A stretch of 12,731 nucleotides of DNA from Pseudomonadota bacterium (GCA_023422975.1 JAFAGF010000036.1:1-12731); one strand, 5' to 3'. Shown: positions 1 to 7,306, numbered from the stretch's first letter. Made by a program: numbers and translations. The notes: generated by a model not told the origin, from the sequence alone.

Positions 1-759
1 GCCCTCACCCGCATCAACCGCGACCGCCAGGAGATGGAGTCCGGCATGCGCATGCAGGCCTTTGCGCTGGCCGATGAGCTGTTTGAAGACGGTGTCACGC
101 CGCCCGCCGCCATCAGCGTGTTTGACCCCGACTTTCACGAAGGCGTGGTGGGCATCGTGGCCTCGCGCGTCAAAGACCGGCTGCACCGTCCCACCTTTGT
201 GTTTGCTGCCAGCCAGGCCGATGGCAAGTCGCACGAGCTCAAAGGCTCAGGGCGCTCGATTCCCGGCTTTCACCTGCGCGACGCGCTGGATCTGGTGGCC
301 AAGCGCCACCCCGGCGTGCTGCTGCGCTTTGGAGGCCACGCCATGGCGGCAGGCTGCACCATTATGGAAGACCAGTTCCACGCCTTTGAGCGCGCCTTTA
401 CCCAAGTGGCGCAAGAGTGGCTGGACGCCAAGACCCTGACGCGCTGCGTGGAAACCGACGGCCCGCTGGACCCCGCTTTCCGCCAGGCCGAGGTGGTGGA
501 ACGGCTGAATCTGGAAGTATGGGGCCAAGGCTTTGCCGCACCCACGTTCAGTGAAGACGTGGAAGTCATCTCCCAGCGCCTGGTGGCAGAAAAGCACCTG
601 AAGCTGCAACTGCGCCACCGCGGCGATGTGGTCGATGGCATTTGGTTTGGCCGCACCGAGCCACTGCCCGACTGGGTACACATGGCATTTCGCCTCGACA
701 TCAACGAATTCCGGGGCGAGCGCAAAGTCCAGTTCTTGGTGGAAGGCACGGAAGGCTGA
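1..759 (+). CDS. recJ: Single-stranded-DNA-specific exonuclease RecJ, C-terminal part (5' end outside window)
   Basis: RecJ is the cytoplasmic 5'-to-3' single-strand DNA exonuclease of RecF-pathway recombination, mismatch repair and base-excision repair. The frame is open from base 1, and 252 codons precede the TGA at 757-759. E. coli RecJ has 577 residues, so a little under half is present. The N-terminal DHH catalytic motifs lie outside the window. Visible here is the DHHA1 half: GIVASRVKDR near residue 51, the GSGRSIPGFHLRDAL segment near 82, and the glycine-rich RFGGHAMAAGC motif near 109-119. After that comes the C-terminal OB-like domain of RecJ, ending in a basic segment. The sequence is intact, with no frameshift. 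The gene converges on a chemoreceptor gene with about 216 bases between the two stops. Family assignment is confident; the symbol rests on the DHHA1 motif together with the RecJ-type C-terminal domain. Confidence 0.93.
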   Translation, partial: ALTRINRDRQEMESGMRMQAFALADELFEDGVTPPAAISVFDPDFHEGVVGIVASRVKDRLHRPTFVFAASQADGKSHELKGSGRSIPGFHLRDALDLVAKRHPGVLLRFGGHAMAAGCTIMEDQFHAFERAFTQVAQEWLDAKTLTRCVETDGPLDPAFRQAEVVERLNLEVWGQGFAAPTFSEDVEVISQRLVAEKHLKLQLRHRGDVVDGIWFGRTEPLPDWVHMAFRLDINEFRGERKVQFLVEGTEG

Positions 760-781
760 AGAAGCCTCCTTTTTAAAAAAC

Positions 782-861
782 ATAGCTGCCTGTGCTTACA
801 AAATAGAGCATTGAAAGCCATTTCATAGCAAATACCTTGTTTGACGAGCGCTAGCAGCTAT
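782..861. repeat. Imperfect inverted repeat (Comamonadaceae-type intergenic element)
   Basis: The left arm begins ATAGCTGC at 782-789 and is matched exactly by GCAGCTAT at 854-861. After a two-base mismatch the pairing continues for about five more bases, including one wobble pair. The enclosed segment is AT-rich. The right arm (AGCGCTAGCAGCTATC, 847-862) matches the segment at 11221-11236 at 14 of 16 positions. From memory, intergenic elements built on ATAGCTGC...AGCGCT are common in Comamonadaceae genomes. It lies just past recJ and before the terminator, so it could be transcribed as part of the recJ 3' end. Confidence 0.6.
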
Positions 862-898
862 CAAAACATCCAACCCAACCTCACACCCAGCTGTGAAA

Positions 899-927
899 AA
901 GGCCTGCATGGCAGGCCTTGGTTTTTT
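899..927. terminator. Bidirectional intrinsic terminator between recJ and the convergent chemoreceptor gene
   Basis: A perfect 9-bp stem AAGGCCTGC / GCAGGCCTT (899-907 and 911-919) encloses the three-base loop ATG. On the + strand it is followed by GG and six T's (922-927). On the minus strand it is followed by a T-run from the A-tract at 896-900. It sits between two convergent genes, so it can end both recJ (+) and the chemoreceptor ending at 976 (-). Confidence 0.85.
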
Positions 928-975
928 GCAGCGGCAACGCCAAATGCGCAGCACCGCCGTGCGTGGTCGCGTTTT

Positions 976-2778
976 TTAAAAGCTTTCCCAATCATCTTCC
1001 GCACCCGCAGCAACGGCAGGTGCGGCCTTGGGCGCAGCCGTCAACTTGGGTGCAGCGGCAGGCACCGAAGCTGATGCTGCAGACGCTGCGACGGGCACGA
1101 CAGGCCGGCCTTTCGCGGCACCCAGCGATGCGGGTGCTGGCGCTTTTTTCGGTGCCTTGGCAACTACCGCCGCAGGAGGTACTGCGCGCGCAGCGACCTC
1201 TTTCAAAGGCTGGGCCGTGGTTTTCCAGGCAGCATTGCCCACATTAAACACCGCCACCACCTCAGACAGCCGCTGGGCCTGCTCGTTCATGGCCAGTGCT
1301 GCGGCGCTGGACTCTTCCACCAAAGCCGCGTTTTGCTGCGTCATCTGGTCCAGATTGCTCACCGCCAAATTGACCTGGGCAAAGCCGTCATGCTGCTCAT
1401 TGGCTGCTGCGCTCAACTCGCCAATCAAGTCGGTCACGCGGCGCACGCTGGCCACAATTTCCTGCATGCTCTCGCCGGCCTGCGCCACTTGGCCCGTGCC
1501 GATATCCACGTTGTGCACACTGGCCGTAATCAAGGTCTTGATTTCTTTAGCCGCTTCTGCGCTGCGCCCTGCCAGGCTGCGCACCTCGCCTGCCACCACG
1601 GCAAAACCACGGCCTTGCTCACCGGCGCGCGCAGCTTCTACCGCTGCATTCAGCGCCAAGATATTGGTCTGAAAAGCAATGCCATCGATCACGCCGATGA
1701 TGTCGCTGATCTTGCGGCTGGAGTTGTTGATCTGCTCCATGCTTTGCACCACCTGCTGTACCACGGCGCCACCACGCTCTGCCGCTTGCACCGCCGTGCT
1801 GGCCAGCTGATTGGCCTGGCGCGAGGTGTCGGCCGACTGCGTTACCGTGGCGGTGAGTTCTTCCAGACTGGCGGCCGTTTCTTCCAGGTTGGCCGCCGTT
1901 TGCTCAGTGCGCGAGGACAGATCCTGATTGCCTGTTGCAATTTGGCTGGCCGCAGAAGACACGGACTCCACCCCGCCGCGCACCTCACCGACCACCGCAC
2001 GCAGCTTGCCCGTCATCTCGTTCAAGCTGCGCAGCAAATGGCCCAGCTCATCTTTGCGATCGTCATGCACATCCACCGTCAAATCGCCCGAGGCGATGGT
2101 GTCCGCCAGATGCACCGCCCTGTCCAGCGGACGCGTGATGGAGCGCACAATCATGCCCGCCAAGGCCATGCCCACCAGCACGACGGCCAAACAAATTGCG
2201 CCAACCCACCAGTACGACTGCTGGCGCTGCTGTATGGCCTCCTCGCGCATAGTGGTGCGCATCTGCTCTTGCAAGCGCAGCAACTCAGCCTGCGATTTGA
2301 CATACACCGCAATCGCTGGGCGCAGCTCATTGGTGGCCGCATCGATGGCCTTCAGCACATCCCCCGCTTCACGGGCCTGGTTGATTTTGGCCACAGCTTC
2401 CAGTGACTTGGCGCGGTTGGCCGCTACGGTGCGCAGCTGGGCTTTTTCTGCGTCCGTCTCCACCAGTGCTTCCACCTGCTTTTGCAGCTCGGTGATCTGT
2501 GCAATACCTTGTGCACCCAGCGTTTTCATCTCTTGCACCAGTTGCGCTTCTGACGACATGGCGCTGACCACCACGCGCTCCACTGTGATCTCTGTCATGC
2601 CCATCCAGCGCATGGTGGCAGCAATACGCTGATCCGCCAGCTCGGTTTTGGTGTTCATGGCAATGGCACGCTGCTCGGCCATCCATGTCAGCACAAATGC
2701 CAGCGACAGCATCGACACCATGGACCCGAGCACAACGCCCCACAGCTTGTACGCGACAGGCAGATTATTCAAACGCAT
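976..2778 (-). CDS. Methyl-accepting chemotaxis protein A (4-helix-bundle sensor type)
   Basis: An inner-membrane chemoreceptor of 600 residues that would signal to the CheA/CheW array. Order of parts: TM1 about 12-34; periplasmic helical domain about 35-189, resembling the 4HB_MCP ligand-binding type; TM2 about 190-211; HAMP about 212-264; signalling coiled coil about 270-515. The hairpin tip ([20 protein letters not shown] and following, about 364-400) matches E. coli Tsr/Tar. A flexible Ala/Pro/Lys-rich tail (about 520-594) ends in DDWESF, which resembles the NWETF pentapeptide that tethers CheR/CheB. The start chosen is the ATG at 2776-2778, because MRLNNLPVAYKLWG aligns with the start of the neighbouring paralog and a G-rich ribosome-binding site (GAGGGGGG) precedes it. 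A TTG-initiated version 14 codons longer is unlikely. The ligand cannot be told from sequence. Confidence 0.93.
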   Translation of the reverse strand: MRLNNLPVAYKLWGVVLGSMVSMLSLAFVLTWMAEQRAIAMNTKTELADQRIAATMRWMGMTEITVERVVVSAMSSEAQLVQEMKTLGAQGIAQITELQKQVEALVETDAEKAQLRTVAANRAKSLEAVAKINQAREAGDVLKAIDAATNELRPAIAVYVKSQAELLRLQEQMRTTMREEAIQQRQQSYWWVGAICLAVVLVGMALAGMIVRSITRPLDRAVHLADTIASGDLTVDVHDDRKDELGHLLRSLNEMTGKLRAVVGEVRGGVESVSSAASQIATGNQDLSSRTEQTAANLEETAASLEELTATVTQSADTSRQANQLASTAVQAAERGGAVVQQVVQSMEQINNSSRKISDIIGVIDGIAFQTNILALNAAVEAARAGEQGRGFAVVAGEVRSLAGRSAEAAKEIKTLITASVHNVDIGTGQVAQAGESMQEIVASVRRVTDLIGELSAAANEQHDGFAQVNLAVSNLDQMTQQNAALVEESSAAALAMNEQAQRLSEVVAVFNVGNAAWKTTAQPLKEVAARAVPPAAVVAKAPKKAPAPASLGAAKGRPVVPVAASAASASVPAAAPKLTAAPKAAPAVAAGAEDDWESF

Positions 2779-2803
2779 GATGGCCCCCCTCGAACTTATT
2801 GTT

Positions 2804-2821
2804 CTTGCTGTGTGCAGCAAG
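2804..2821 (-). promoter_or_regulatory. Small hairpin in the leader of chemoreceptor A
   Basis: CTTGCTG (2804-2810) and CAGCAAG (2815-2821) form a perfect 7-bp stem with a TGTG loop, 26-43 bases upstream of the start codon. It would fold in the 5' untranslated region if transcription starts upstream. There is no T-run, so it is not a terminator. A regulatory role is only inferred. Confidence 0.35.
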
Positions 2822-2867
2822 CTATGTCATTGCATTACCTTGTCTTGCCGTGGAGGTTCCAGCATGC

Positions 2868-2913
2868 AAAACCCCCTTGGGCTGGAATGCATCCCAAGGG
2901 GGTTTGATTTTTT
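2868..2913. terminator. Strong hairpin terminator between the two chemoreceptor genes
   Basis: A perfect 13-bp stem (AAACCCCCTTGGG at 2869-2881, CCCAAGGGGGTTT at 2893-2905) has an 11-base loop. On the minus strand, the direction of both chemoreceptor genes, it ends in four T's. On the + strand it is followed by GA and six T's (2908-2913). It lies about 150 bases past the stop of the upstream receptor and 90 bases before the start of the downstream one. It should therefore uncouple their transcription and imply a separate promoter for receptor A. Confidence 0.85.
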
Positions 2914-2941
2914 CACCGCCTGTCTGTGACCGCAGTGCTCG

Positions 2942-3052
2942 CTAACCCTGATACGGATTGTGAATCCCTGCTTCATGCAGCGCCGCCATTTGCCGCTCGT
3001 CGAACCCGTGCTGTGAAAACCCAGCAACAACGATCCTGGATGCGGCAGGTGT
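2942..3052 (-). other. Protein-like open stretch of 36 codons without a start, possible gene remnant
   Basis: The spacer between the stop of receptor B and the terminator reads, on the minus strand, as an open frame ending in TAG at 2942-2944. The end of the peptide, MAALHEAGIHNPYQG, looks like natural protein sequence. I see no start codon in a plausible position and no ribosome-binding site, and I do not recognise a family. It may be the 3' end of a decayed gene or chance. A different minus-strand frame of the same spacer (2827-3030) runs through the terminator hairpin and is not credible as a gene. Confidence 0.2.
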
Positions 3053-3053
3053 C

Positions 3054-4817
3054 TTAAAAGCTCTCCCAGTCATCTTCAGCAGTAGCGGCTGCCTTCTTCG
3101 CTGTCGGCGGCTCTAGCTTGGCGACAGCCGCTGCAGATGCGAAGGGTTGCTTTTTCAACGCAGGCTTAGCAACCGACTGAACGGGCTTGGAGGCAGTGGC
3201 TTGCGCTTTTGCTACCGACGCAGGCGCCAATGACGGTACACCCAAAGGTTTCGCAGACAGCGCCACACCCTGTTGGCCAACGTTAAACACCGAGACCACC
3301 TGCGCCAGACGTTGCGCCTGTTCATTCATGGCAAGCGCTGCAGCGCTGGACTCTTCCACCAGCGCCGCGTTTTGCTGGGTCATTTGATCGAGGTTGCTCA
3401 CCGCCTGATTCACCTGCGCGAAACCATCATGCTGCTCATTGGCTGCTGCACTGATCTCTCCGATCAAATCGGTCACGCGGCGCACACTGGAAACAATCTC
3501 GTGCATGCTCTCGCCCGCTTGGGCCACTTGGGTGGAGCCCATATCCACATTGTTCACACTGGCAGCAATCAGCGACTTGATCTCTTTGGCAGCCTCTGCA
3601 CTGCGCTGCGCCAGAGAACGCACTTCCCCCGCCACCACAGCAAAGCCACGGCCTTGCTCGCCAGCGCGCGCCGCTTCTACCGCCGCATTCAGTGCCAAGA
3701 TATTGGTTTGAAATGCAATGCCATCGATCACACCAATGATGTCGGCGATTTTGTGGCTGCTGCTGGTAATTTGCTGCATGCTGCTCACCACCTGCTCTAC
3801 CACATGGCCACCATGCTCGGCCGCCTGCACTGCCGTACTGGCCAGTTGATTGGCCTGCCGTGCCGTATCCGCCGACTGCGATACGGTGGCCGTCAACTCC
3901 TCAATGCTGGCCGCTGTCTCCTCTAGATTGGCGGCGGTTTGCTCCGTGCGCCCTGAGAGATCCTGGTTGCCTGTCGCAATCTGTGACGCTGCAGAAGAGA
4001 CTGAATCCACGCCATTGCGTACTTCCGAAACCACCGCACGCAAACGCTTGGTCATCGTGTTCAAGCTACGCAGCAATTTACCCAGCTCATCACGGCGGTC
4101 ATCGTGTACATCCACCGTCAAGTCCCCAGCAGCAATGGTGTCCGCCAAGGCCACGGCCTGATCCAGCGGAGTCGTAATCTGCCGCACCACCACCACCGAC
4201 AGCAACAGCCCCATCACGACCACCAGCGCTACCGCTCCGCTGCCCAGCCACATGGCAGCCTCACGCGCCTGCTGACCTTCGGCCAGAGACTGGTCGCGCA
4301 TACGCTCTTGCAAACTCACCAGATCCGTTTGCGCTTGGTTGTAGACAGATACGGCAGGCAATAGCTGCGCCTCCAGCAAGCTGCGCGCCTGCACCCCATC
4401 ACCAGCAGCGCGCAATTTGCCTAACGCAGCCGTCACTTCCAGCACTTTCGCCCGTGCCTGGGCAATTTTTTCGAGTTGCTGTCGGCCTTGCGGGCTGGTC
4501 AACTCCTGCTCCATCGCTTGCTGCAGTGCACTGGCGGCGGCAATGCCCTCCTGGGTTTTGCGCTGTGCGTACGTGCTGAGTTCTTCCTCACTTGACATCG
4601 CACCCAGCACCACATGCGAGATGGCTGTATCCGTTACCCCGCGCCACTGCACTGCCTGGCGGATGCGGTTGTCGTAGTCTTGTACTTCAACACGCTCAAC
4701 CGCTTCCAGGCGGCTGATGTACGTGGTCATGGCCAAGCCTGCCAGTAAAGTCAGTGCCATCACCCCCAGCAGCAAACCCCATATTTTTTTAGCGACTGAT
4801 AAATTTTTTAATTGCAT
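3054..4817 (-). CDS. Methyl-accepting chemotaxis protein B (paralog of A)
   Basis: A second inner-membrane chemoreceptor, 587 residues. Layout: TM1 about 12-33, periplasmic helical sensor about 34-188, TM2 about 190-212, HAMP about 213-264, signalling domain about 270-515, and an Ala/Lys/Pro-rich tail ending in DDWESF at 582-587. It aligns with receptor A with no insertion or deletion up to about residue 515. By eye, residues 271-510 differ at about 28 of 240 positions, and 361-403 are identical. The periplasmic part is much less alike apart from islands such as AMSSE near residue 73. The ATG at 4815-4817 follows a strong G-rich ribosome-binding site (AAGGGGGAGGG). The gene is divergent from rnm across a 204-base spacer. 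It probably arose with A by tandem duplication and now senses a different signal; the ligand is unknown. Confidence 0.93.
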   Translation of the reverse strand: MQLKNLSVAKKIWGLLLGVMALTLLAGLAMTTYISRLEAVERVEVQDYDNRIRQAVQWRGVTDTAISHVVLGAMSSEEELSTYAQRKTQEGIAAASALQQAMEQELTSPQGRQQLEKIAQARAKVLEVTAALGKLRAAGDGVQARSLLEAQLLPAVSVYNQAQTDLVSLQERMRDQSLAEGQQAREAAMWLGSGAVALVVVMGLLLSVVVVRQITTPLDQAVALADTIAAGDLTVDVHDDRRDELGKLLRSLNTMTKRLRAVVSEVRNGVDSVSSAASQIATGNQDLSGRTEQTAANLEETAASIEELTATVSQSADTARQANQLASTAVQAAEHGGHVVEQVVSSMQQITSSSHKIADIIGVIDGIAFQTNILALNAAVEAARAGEQGRGFAVVAGEVRSLAQRSAEAAKEIKSLIAASVNNVDMGSTQVAQAGESMHEIVSSVRRVTDLIGEISAAANEQHDGFAQVNQAVSNLDQMTQQNAALVEESSAAALAMNEQAQRLAQVVSVFNVGQQGVALSAKPLGVPSLAPASVAKAQATASKPVQSVAKPALKKQPFASAAAVAKLEPPTAKKAAATAEDDWESF

Positions 4818-4886
4818 ACCCTCCCCCTTTCATTTTTGCAGCGCACTACCGCGCCCTGGAACACGGCCACTTCGGCACTGCAAGGA

Positions 4887-4894
4887 GTATCGGC
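4887..4894 (-). promoter_or_regulatory. Possible flagellar sigma (FliA)-type -10 element upstream of chemoreceptor B
   Basis: Read on the minus strand, this is GCCGATAC, seven of eight bases of the FliA -10 consensus GCCGATAA, lying 70 bases upstream of the receptor B start. FliA commonly drives chemoreceptor genes. However, no TAAA-type -35 element sits at the usual distance; the T-rich TTTTTTAAC upstream is too close. Half a promoter only, so weak. Confidence 0.25.
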
Positions 4895-4931
4895 AAGTGT
4901 TAAAAAATGCGAGCTACAGACCTGACGCTCC

Positions 4932-4959
4932 TTGCGGAATCTCAAACACAGTTAACAAT
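4932..4959 (+). promoter_or_regulatory. Weak candidate sigma-70 promoter for rnm
   Basis: TTGCGG (4932-4937) and AACAAT (4954-4959) are separated by 16 bases, with 3/6 and 4/6 matches to the -35 and -10 consensus. The spacer ahead of rnm must hold a promoter because the gene on its other side is divergent. This is the best pair I see, but the match is poor. Confidence 0.25.
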
Positions 4960-5021
4960 CTACGCACCACTGCTTGAGCTTTTTGTGCTGCATGCCGCAG
5001 TACGTGCTCTGATACCTGTTT

Positions 5022-5897
5022 ATGCAACGTCCTTTCCATGCCGATCTGCACTGCCACTCCACCTTTTCGGATGGCACTCTGACGCCTGCAGCTTTGGCGC
5101 AGCGCGCCCAGGCCAACGGCGTAACACTGTGGGCTTTGACCGACCACGATGAGGTGGCAGGACTGGCTGAAGCCCAATCTGCCGCCTACGCCTGTGGACT
5201 GGACTTTCTGACGGGTGTTGAAATCTCGGTCAGCTTTGCCAACACCACCGTGCATATCGTCGGGCTGGGCTTTGATGCAGACAATGCAACGCTGCAACAA
5301 GGCCTGCATGCCTTGCGCAACAACCGAGGACCACGCGCACAAGAGATGGGCGTGCAACTGGCGTCTGCAGGCATTCCAAACGCCTATGAAGGCGCACTCA
5401 AATACGTGGGCAATCCAGCCTTGATTTCTCGTACCCACTTTGCACGCTATCTGGTGGAAGCAGGCGTTTGCAAAGACACCCATGAGGTTTTCAAGCACTA
5501 CCTGGTCGAAGGCAAGCCGGGCTATGCCCCTCAGCGCTGGGCCTCCTTGGCCGAGGCTGTGGGTTGGATCACCGATGCACATGGCATTGCCGTCATTGCT
5601 CACCCCGCACGCTACAACTTCAGCCATACCGAGGAATATGCTTTTTTCAGCAGTTTCAAAAGTTATGGCGGCCAAGCCGTAGAGGCTGTTACTGGCAGCC
5701 ATGCAGCGCATGAATTCTCACGCTATGCCGAATTGGCCAAAGAGTTTGGTTTTGCCATTTCACGTGGCAGCGACTTTCACAGCCCACAAGAGTCGAAAAT
5801 CAATCTGGGCGCTCTGCCACCTGACCCGGCAGGCGTTCCAGGCGTTGGGGATTTATTGGCCGAGCGCATTCACAGAGCCGACATTCCCCATACCTAG
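5022..5897 (+). CDS. rnm: PHP-domain 5'-3' exoribonuclease / 3',5'-nucleotide bisphosphate phosphatase (YciV/RNase AM family)
   Basis: A cytoplasmic metal-dependent hydrolase of 291 residues, close to E. coli YciV (293). Family members remove 5' nucleotides from RNA, including rRNA 5' ends, and hydrolyse 3',5'-bisphosphonucleotides. The PHP metal ligands are visible: D8-x-H10-x-H12 in DLHCHSTFSDG, D17, D41-H42-D43, E67 in GVEIS, H78, H194 in IAHP, and D251-x-H253 in RGSDFHSP. The inserted helical domain of the family lies about 100-180. The ATG at 5022 is forced because the first metal motif begins at residue 8. No Shine-Dalgarno sequence is visible before it. It heads a + strand run with yciO 53 bases downstream, the same neighbour as in E. 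coli. The older name trpH is sometimes used; no tryptophan biosynthesis gene is present here. Confidence 0.9.
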   Translation: MQRPFHADLHCHSTFSDGTLTPAALAQRAQANGVTLWALTDHDEVAGLAEAQSAAYACGLDFLTGVEISVSFANTTVHIVGLGFDADNATLQQGLHALRNNRGPRAQEMGVQLASAGIPNAYEGALKYVGNPALISRTHFARYLVEAGVCKDTHEVFKHYLVEGKPGYAPQRWASLAEAVGWITDAHGIAVIAHPARYNFSHTEEYAFFSSFKSYGGQAVEAVTGSHAAHEFSRYAELAKEFGFAISRGSDFHSPQESKINLGALPPDPAGVPGVGDLLAERIHRADIPHT

Positions 5898-5950
5898 CCA
5901 CACAGGCACGCGCAGCGCCATCCCATGCTGCGCAAACTGAGGACACCTTC

Positions 5951-6586
5951 ATGGCACAGTACTTTGAGATTTACCCCGAAAACCCTCAACCCCGCCTGCT
6001 GAAGCAAGCGGTTGCCCTTTTACAAAAAGGAGGGGTACTGGCCATTCCTACTGATTCCAGCTACGCCTTGGTCTGTCAACTGGATGACAAAAATGCCGTG
6101 GATCGCCTGCGCCGCATTCGCCAGGTGAATGACAAACACCACCTGACCTTGCTGTGCCGTGACCTGTCTGAGCTGGCCAACTACGCAGTGGTGGACAACC
6201 GCCAATACCGCATGATGAAACTCGGCACCCCCGGCCCCTACACATTCATCTTGGATGCCACCAAAGAGGTGCCTCGTCGCGTCAGTCACCCCTCGCGCAA
6301 AACCATTGGCTTGCGGGTGCCGGATCGCAAAGGCACCCAAATGCTACTGGAACTGATGGGGGCACCTTTGCTGGCCACCACCTTGATTGCTCCTGGCGAA
6401 GCTGAGCCGATGAATGATCCACAGGCCATTCGTGAGCGCTTTGAACATGCCGTGGATGGTGTGGTGGATGCCGGTGCCTGCCCCCTGGAACCCACCACCG
6501 TTTTGGATTTAACCCCGATGTCCTCTGGCGGAGATCCTGTGGTGCTGCGCCAAGGCGCGGGCAGCTTGCAAGCCATCGGCCTGTAG
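5951..6586 (+). CDS. yciO: YciO, Sua5/YrdC/TsaC-like protein
   Basis: 211 residues, a single YrdC-like domain with no C-terminal Sua5 extension. It matches the E. coli YciO pattern almost end to end: an N-terminal YPENPQPRLL region, KGGVLAIPTDSSYAL (26-40), RIRQ (55-58), LTLLCRDLSELANY (65-78), GPYTFILDATKEVPRR (95-110), KTIGLRVP (117-124), and a C-terminal PTTV-LDL and REG-like RQGAG segment. TsaC/Sua5 proteins make threonylcarbamoyl-AMP for tRNA t6A. YciO is a separate subgroup that is generally not the main t6A enzyme, so its role is less certain. Many database entries would call it L-threonylcarbamoyladenylate synthase. The ATG has AGGA seven bases upstream. It lies between rnm and the M50 protease gene, and the rnm link hints at RNA processing (inference). 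Confidence 0.88.
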   Translation: MAQYFEIYPENPQPRLLKQAVALLQKGGVLAIPTDSSYALVCQLDDKNAVDRLRRIRQVNDKHHLTLLCRDLSELANYAVVDNRQYRMMKLGTPGPYTFILDATKEVPRRVSHPSRKTIGLRVPDRKGTQMLLELMGAPLLATTLIAPGEAEPMNDPQAIRERFEHAVDGVVDAGACPLEPTTVLDLTPMSSGGDPVVLRQGAGSLQAIGL

Positions 6587-6600
6587 CGTCGCCCCGGCGC

Positions 6601-6636
6601 AAGACAGCCTCCGCGATGTTTGCGACAATCGCGAAG
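6601..6636 (+). promoter_or_regulatory. Extended -10 promoter placed for a leaderless M50 protease transcript
   Basis: AAGACA (6601-6606, 4/6 of the -35 consensus) and GACAAT (6624-6629, 4/6 of the -10) are separated by exactly 17 bases. TGC precedes the -10, giving the extended TGnGACAAT form. Transcription would start six or seven bases on, at about 6635-6636, which is the GTG start codon itself. No Shine-Dalgarno sequence precedes that codon, consistent with a leaderless mRNA. This is predicted from sequence only. Confidence 0.45.
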
Positions 6637-7298
6637 TGCAAGAACTCATCCAAACCGTCCTCATCTACGCCCTGCCCGTGCTGTTTGCCATCACGGTGCA
6701 CGAAGCTGCCCACGGCTATGCCGCTCGCTACTTTGGCGACCACACGGCATCCATGCTCGGGCGTATCACACTCAACCCCATCAAGCACATCGATCCCATC
6801 GGCACCATCTTGATGCCTTTGCTGTTGTACTTTTCCACCTCCGGCGCCTTTCTGTTTGGCTATGCCAAGCCCGTGCCCGTGAACTTTGGCAACTTGCGCC
6901 ACCCCAAGCGCGACATGGTATGGGTGGCCTTGGCCGGACCCGCCTCCAACTTCATCCAGGCTATTGTCTGGGCGGTTTTACTGGTCATCTTGGTGGCTGC
7001 AGGCGTGCAAGAGCGCTTCTTCATGGAGATGGCCCGTGCCGGCATTCTGGTCAACCTGGTGATGTGGGCCTTCAACCTGTTTCCGCTGCCGCCACTGGAT
7101 GGCGGCCGCATCTTGGTAGGCCTTTTGCCAACCAAACACGCCATCCCAGTTTCGCGCATTGAGCCTTATGGATTCTTCATCGTGCTGGGCTTGGTTTTGC
7201 TGGGCATTGTGGGCACCTACTGGCTGCGACCCTTGATGAATGTGGGCTACGAGGTGATTGACTTGCTCATCACCCCTCTGCTCGCACTACTGCGCTAA
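6636..7298 (+). CDS. Site-2 protease family (M50) integral-membrane zinc metalloprotease
   Basis: 220 residues, very hydrophobic, with about five or six membrane segments. The zinc-binding HEAAH motif (22-26) lies in the first membrane segment, and the third zinc ligand region NLFPLPPLDGGR (147-158, D155) lies in a later one. Both are hallmarks of site-2 proteases, which cut substrates inside the membrane. It lacks PDZ and CBS domains, so it is the short, minimal type common next to trpS in betaproteobacteria rather than RseP; its substrate is unknown. The start is GTG at 6636, the only candidate upstream of the HExxH helix. It has no visible ribosome-binding site but an extended -10 promoter just ahead. 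It sits 49 bases after yciO and 56 before trpS. The active-site motifs are intact, so it should be catalytic. Confidence 0.9.
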   Translation: MQELIQTVLIYALPVLFAITVHEAAHGYAARYFGDHTASMLGRITLNPIKHIDPIGTILMPLLLYFSTSGAFLFGYAKPVPVNFGNLRHPKRDMVWVALAGPASNFIQAIVWAVLLVILVAAGVQERFFMEMARAGILVNLVMWAFNLFPLPPLDGGRILVGLLPTKHAIPVSRIEPYGFFIVLGLVLLGIVGTYWLRPLMNVGYEVIDLLITPLLALLR

Positions 7299-7306
7299 CC
7301 TTTTTG

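Noticed and set aside
1333..2406. Long + strand open frame (357 codons) opposite chemoreceptor A
   Set aside because: It is a shadow of the high-GC receptor gene: His/Leu/Ala-rich low-information peptide with no recognisable domain, and the minus strand frame is a textbook chemoreceptor.
2827..3030. Small minus strand open frame of 67 codons between the chemoreceptors
   Set aside because: It runs through the strong terminator hairpin, and its peptide shows no recognisable pattern.
4914..5711. Minus strand open frame of 265 codons opposite rnm
   Set aside because: The PHP metal-binding motifs are all on the + strand; this frame shows none of a known family.
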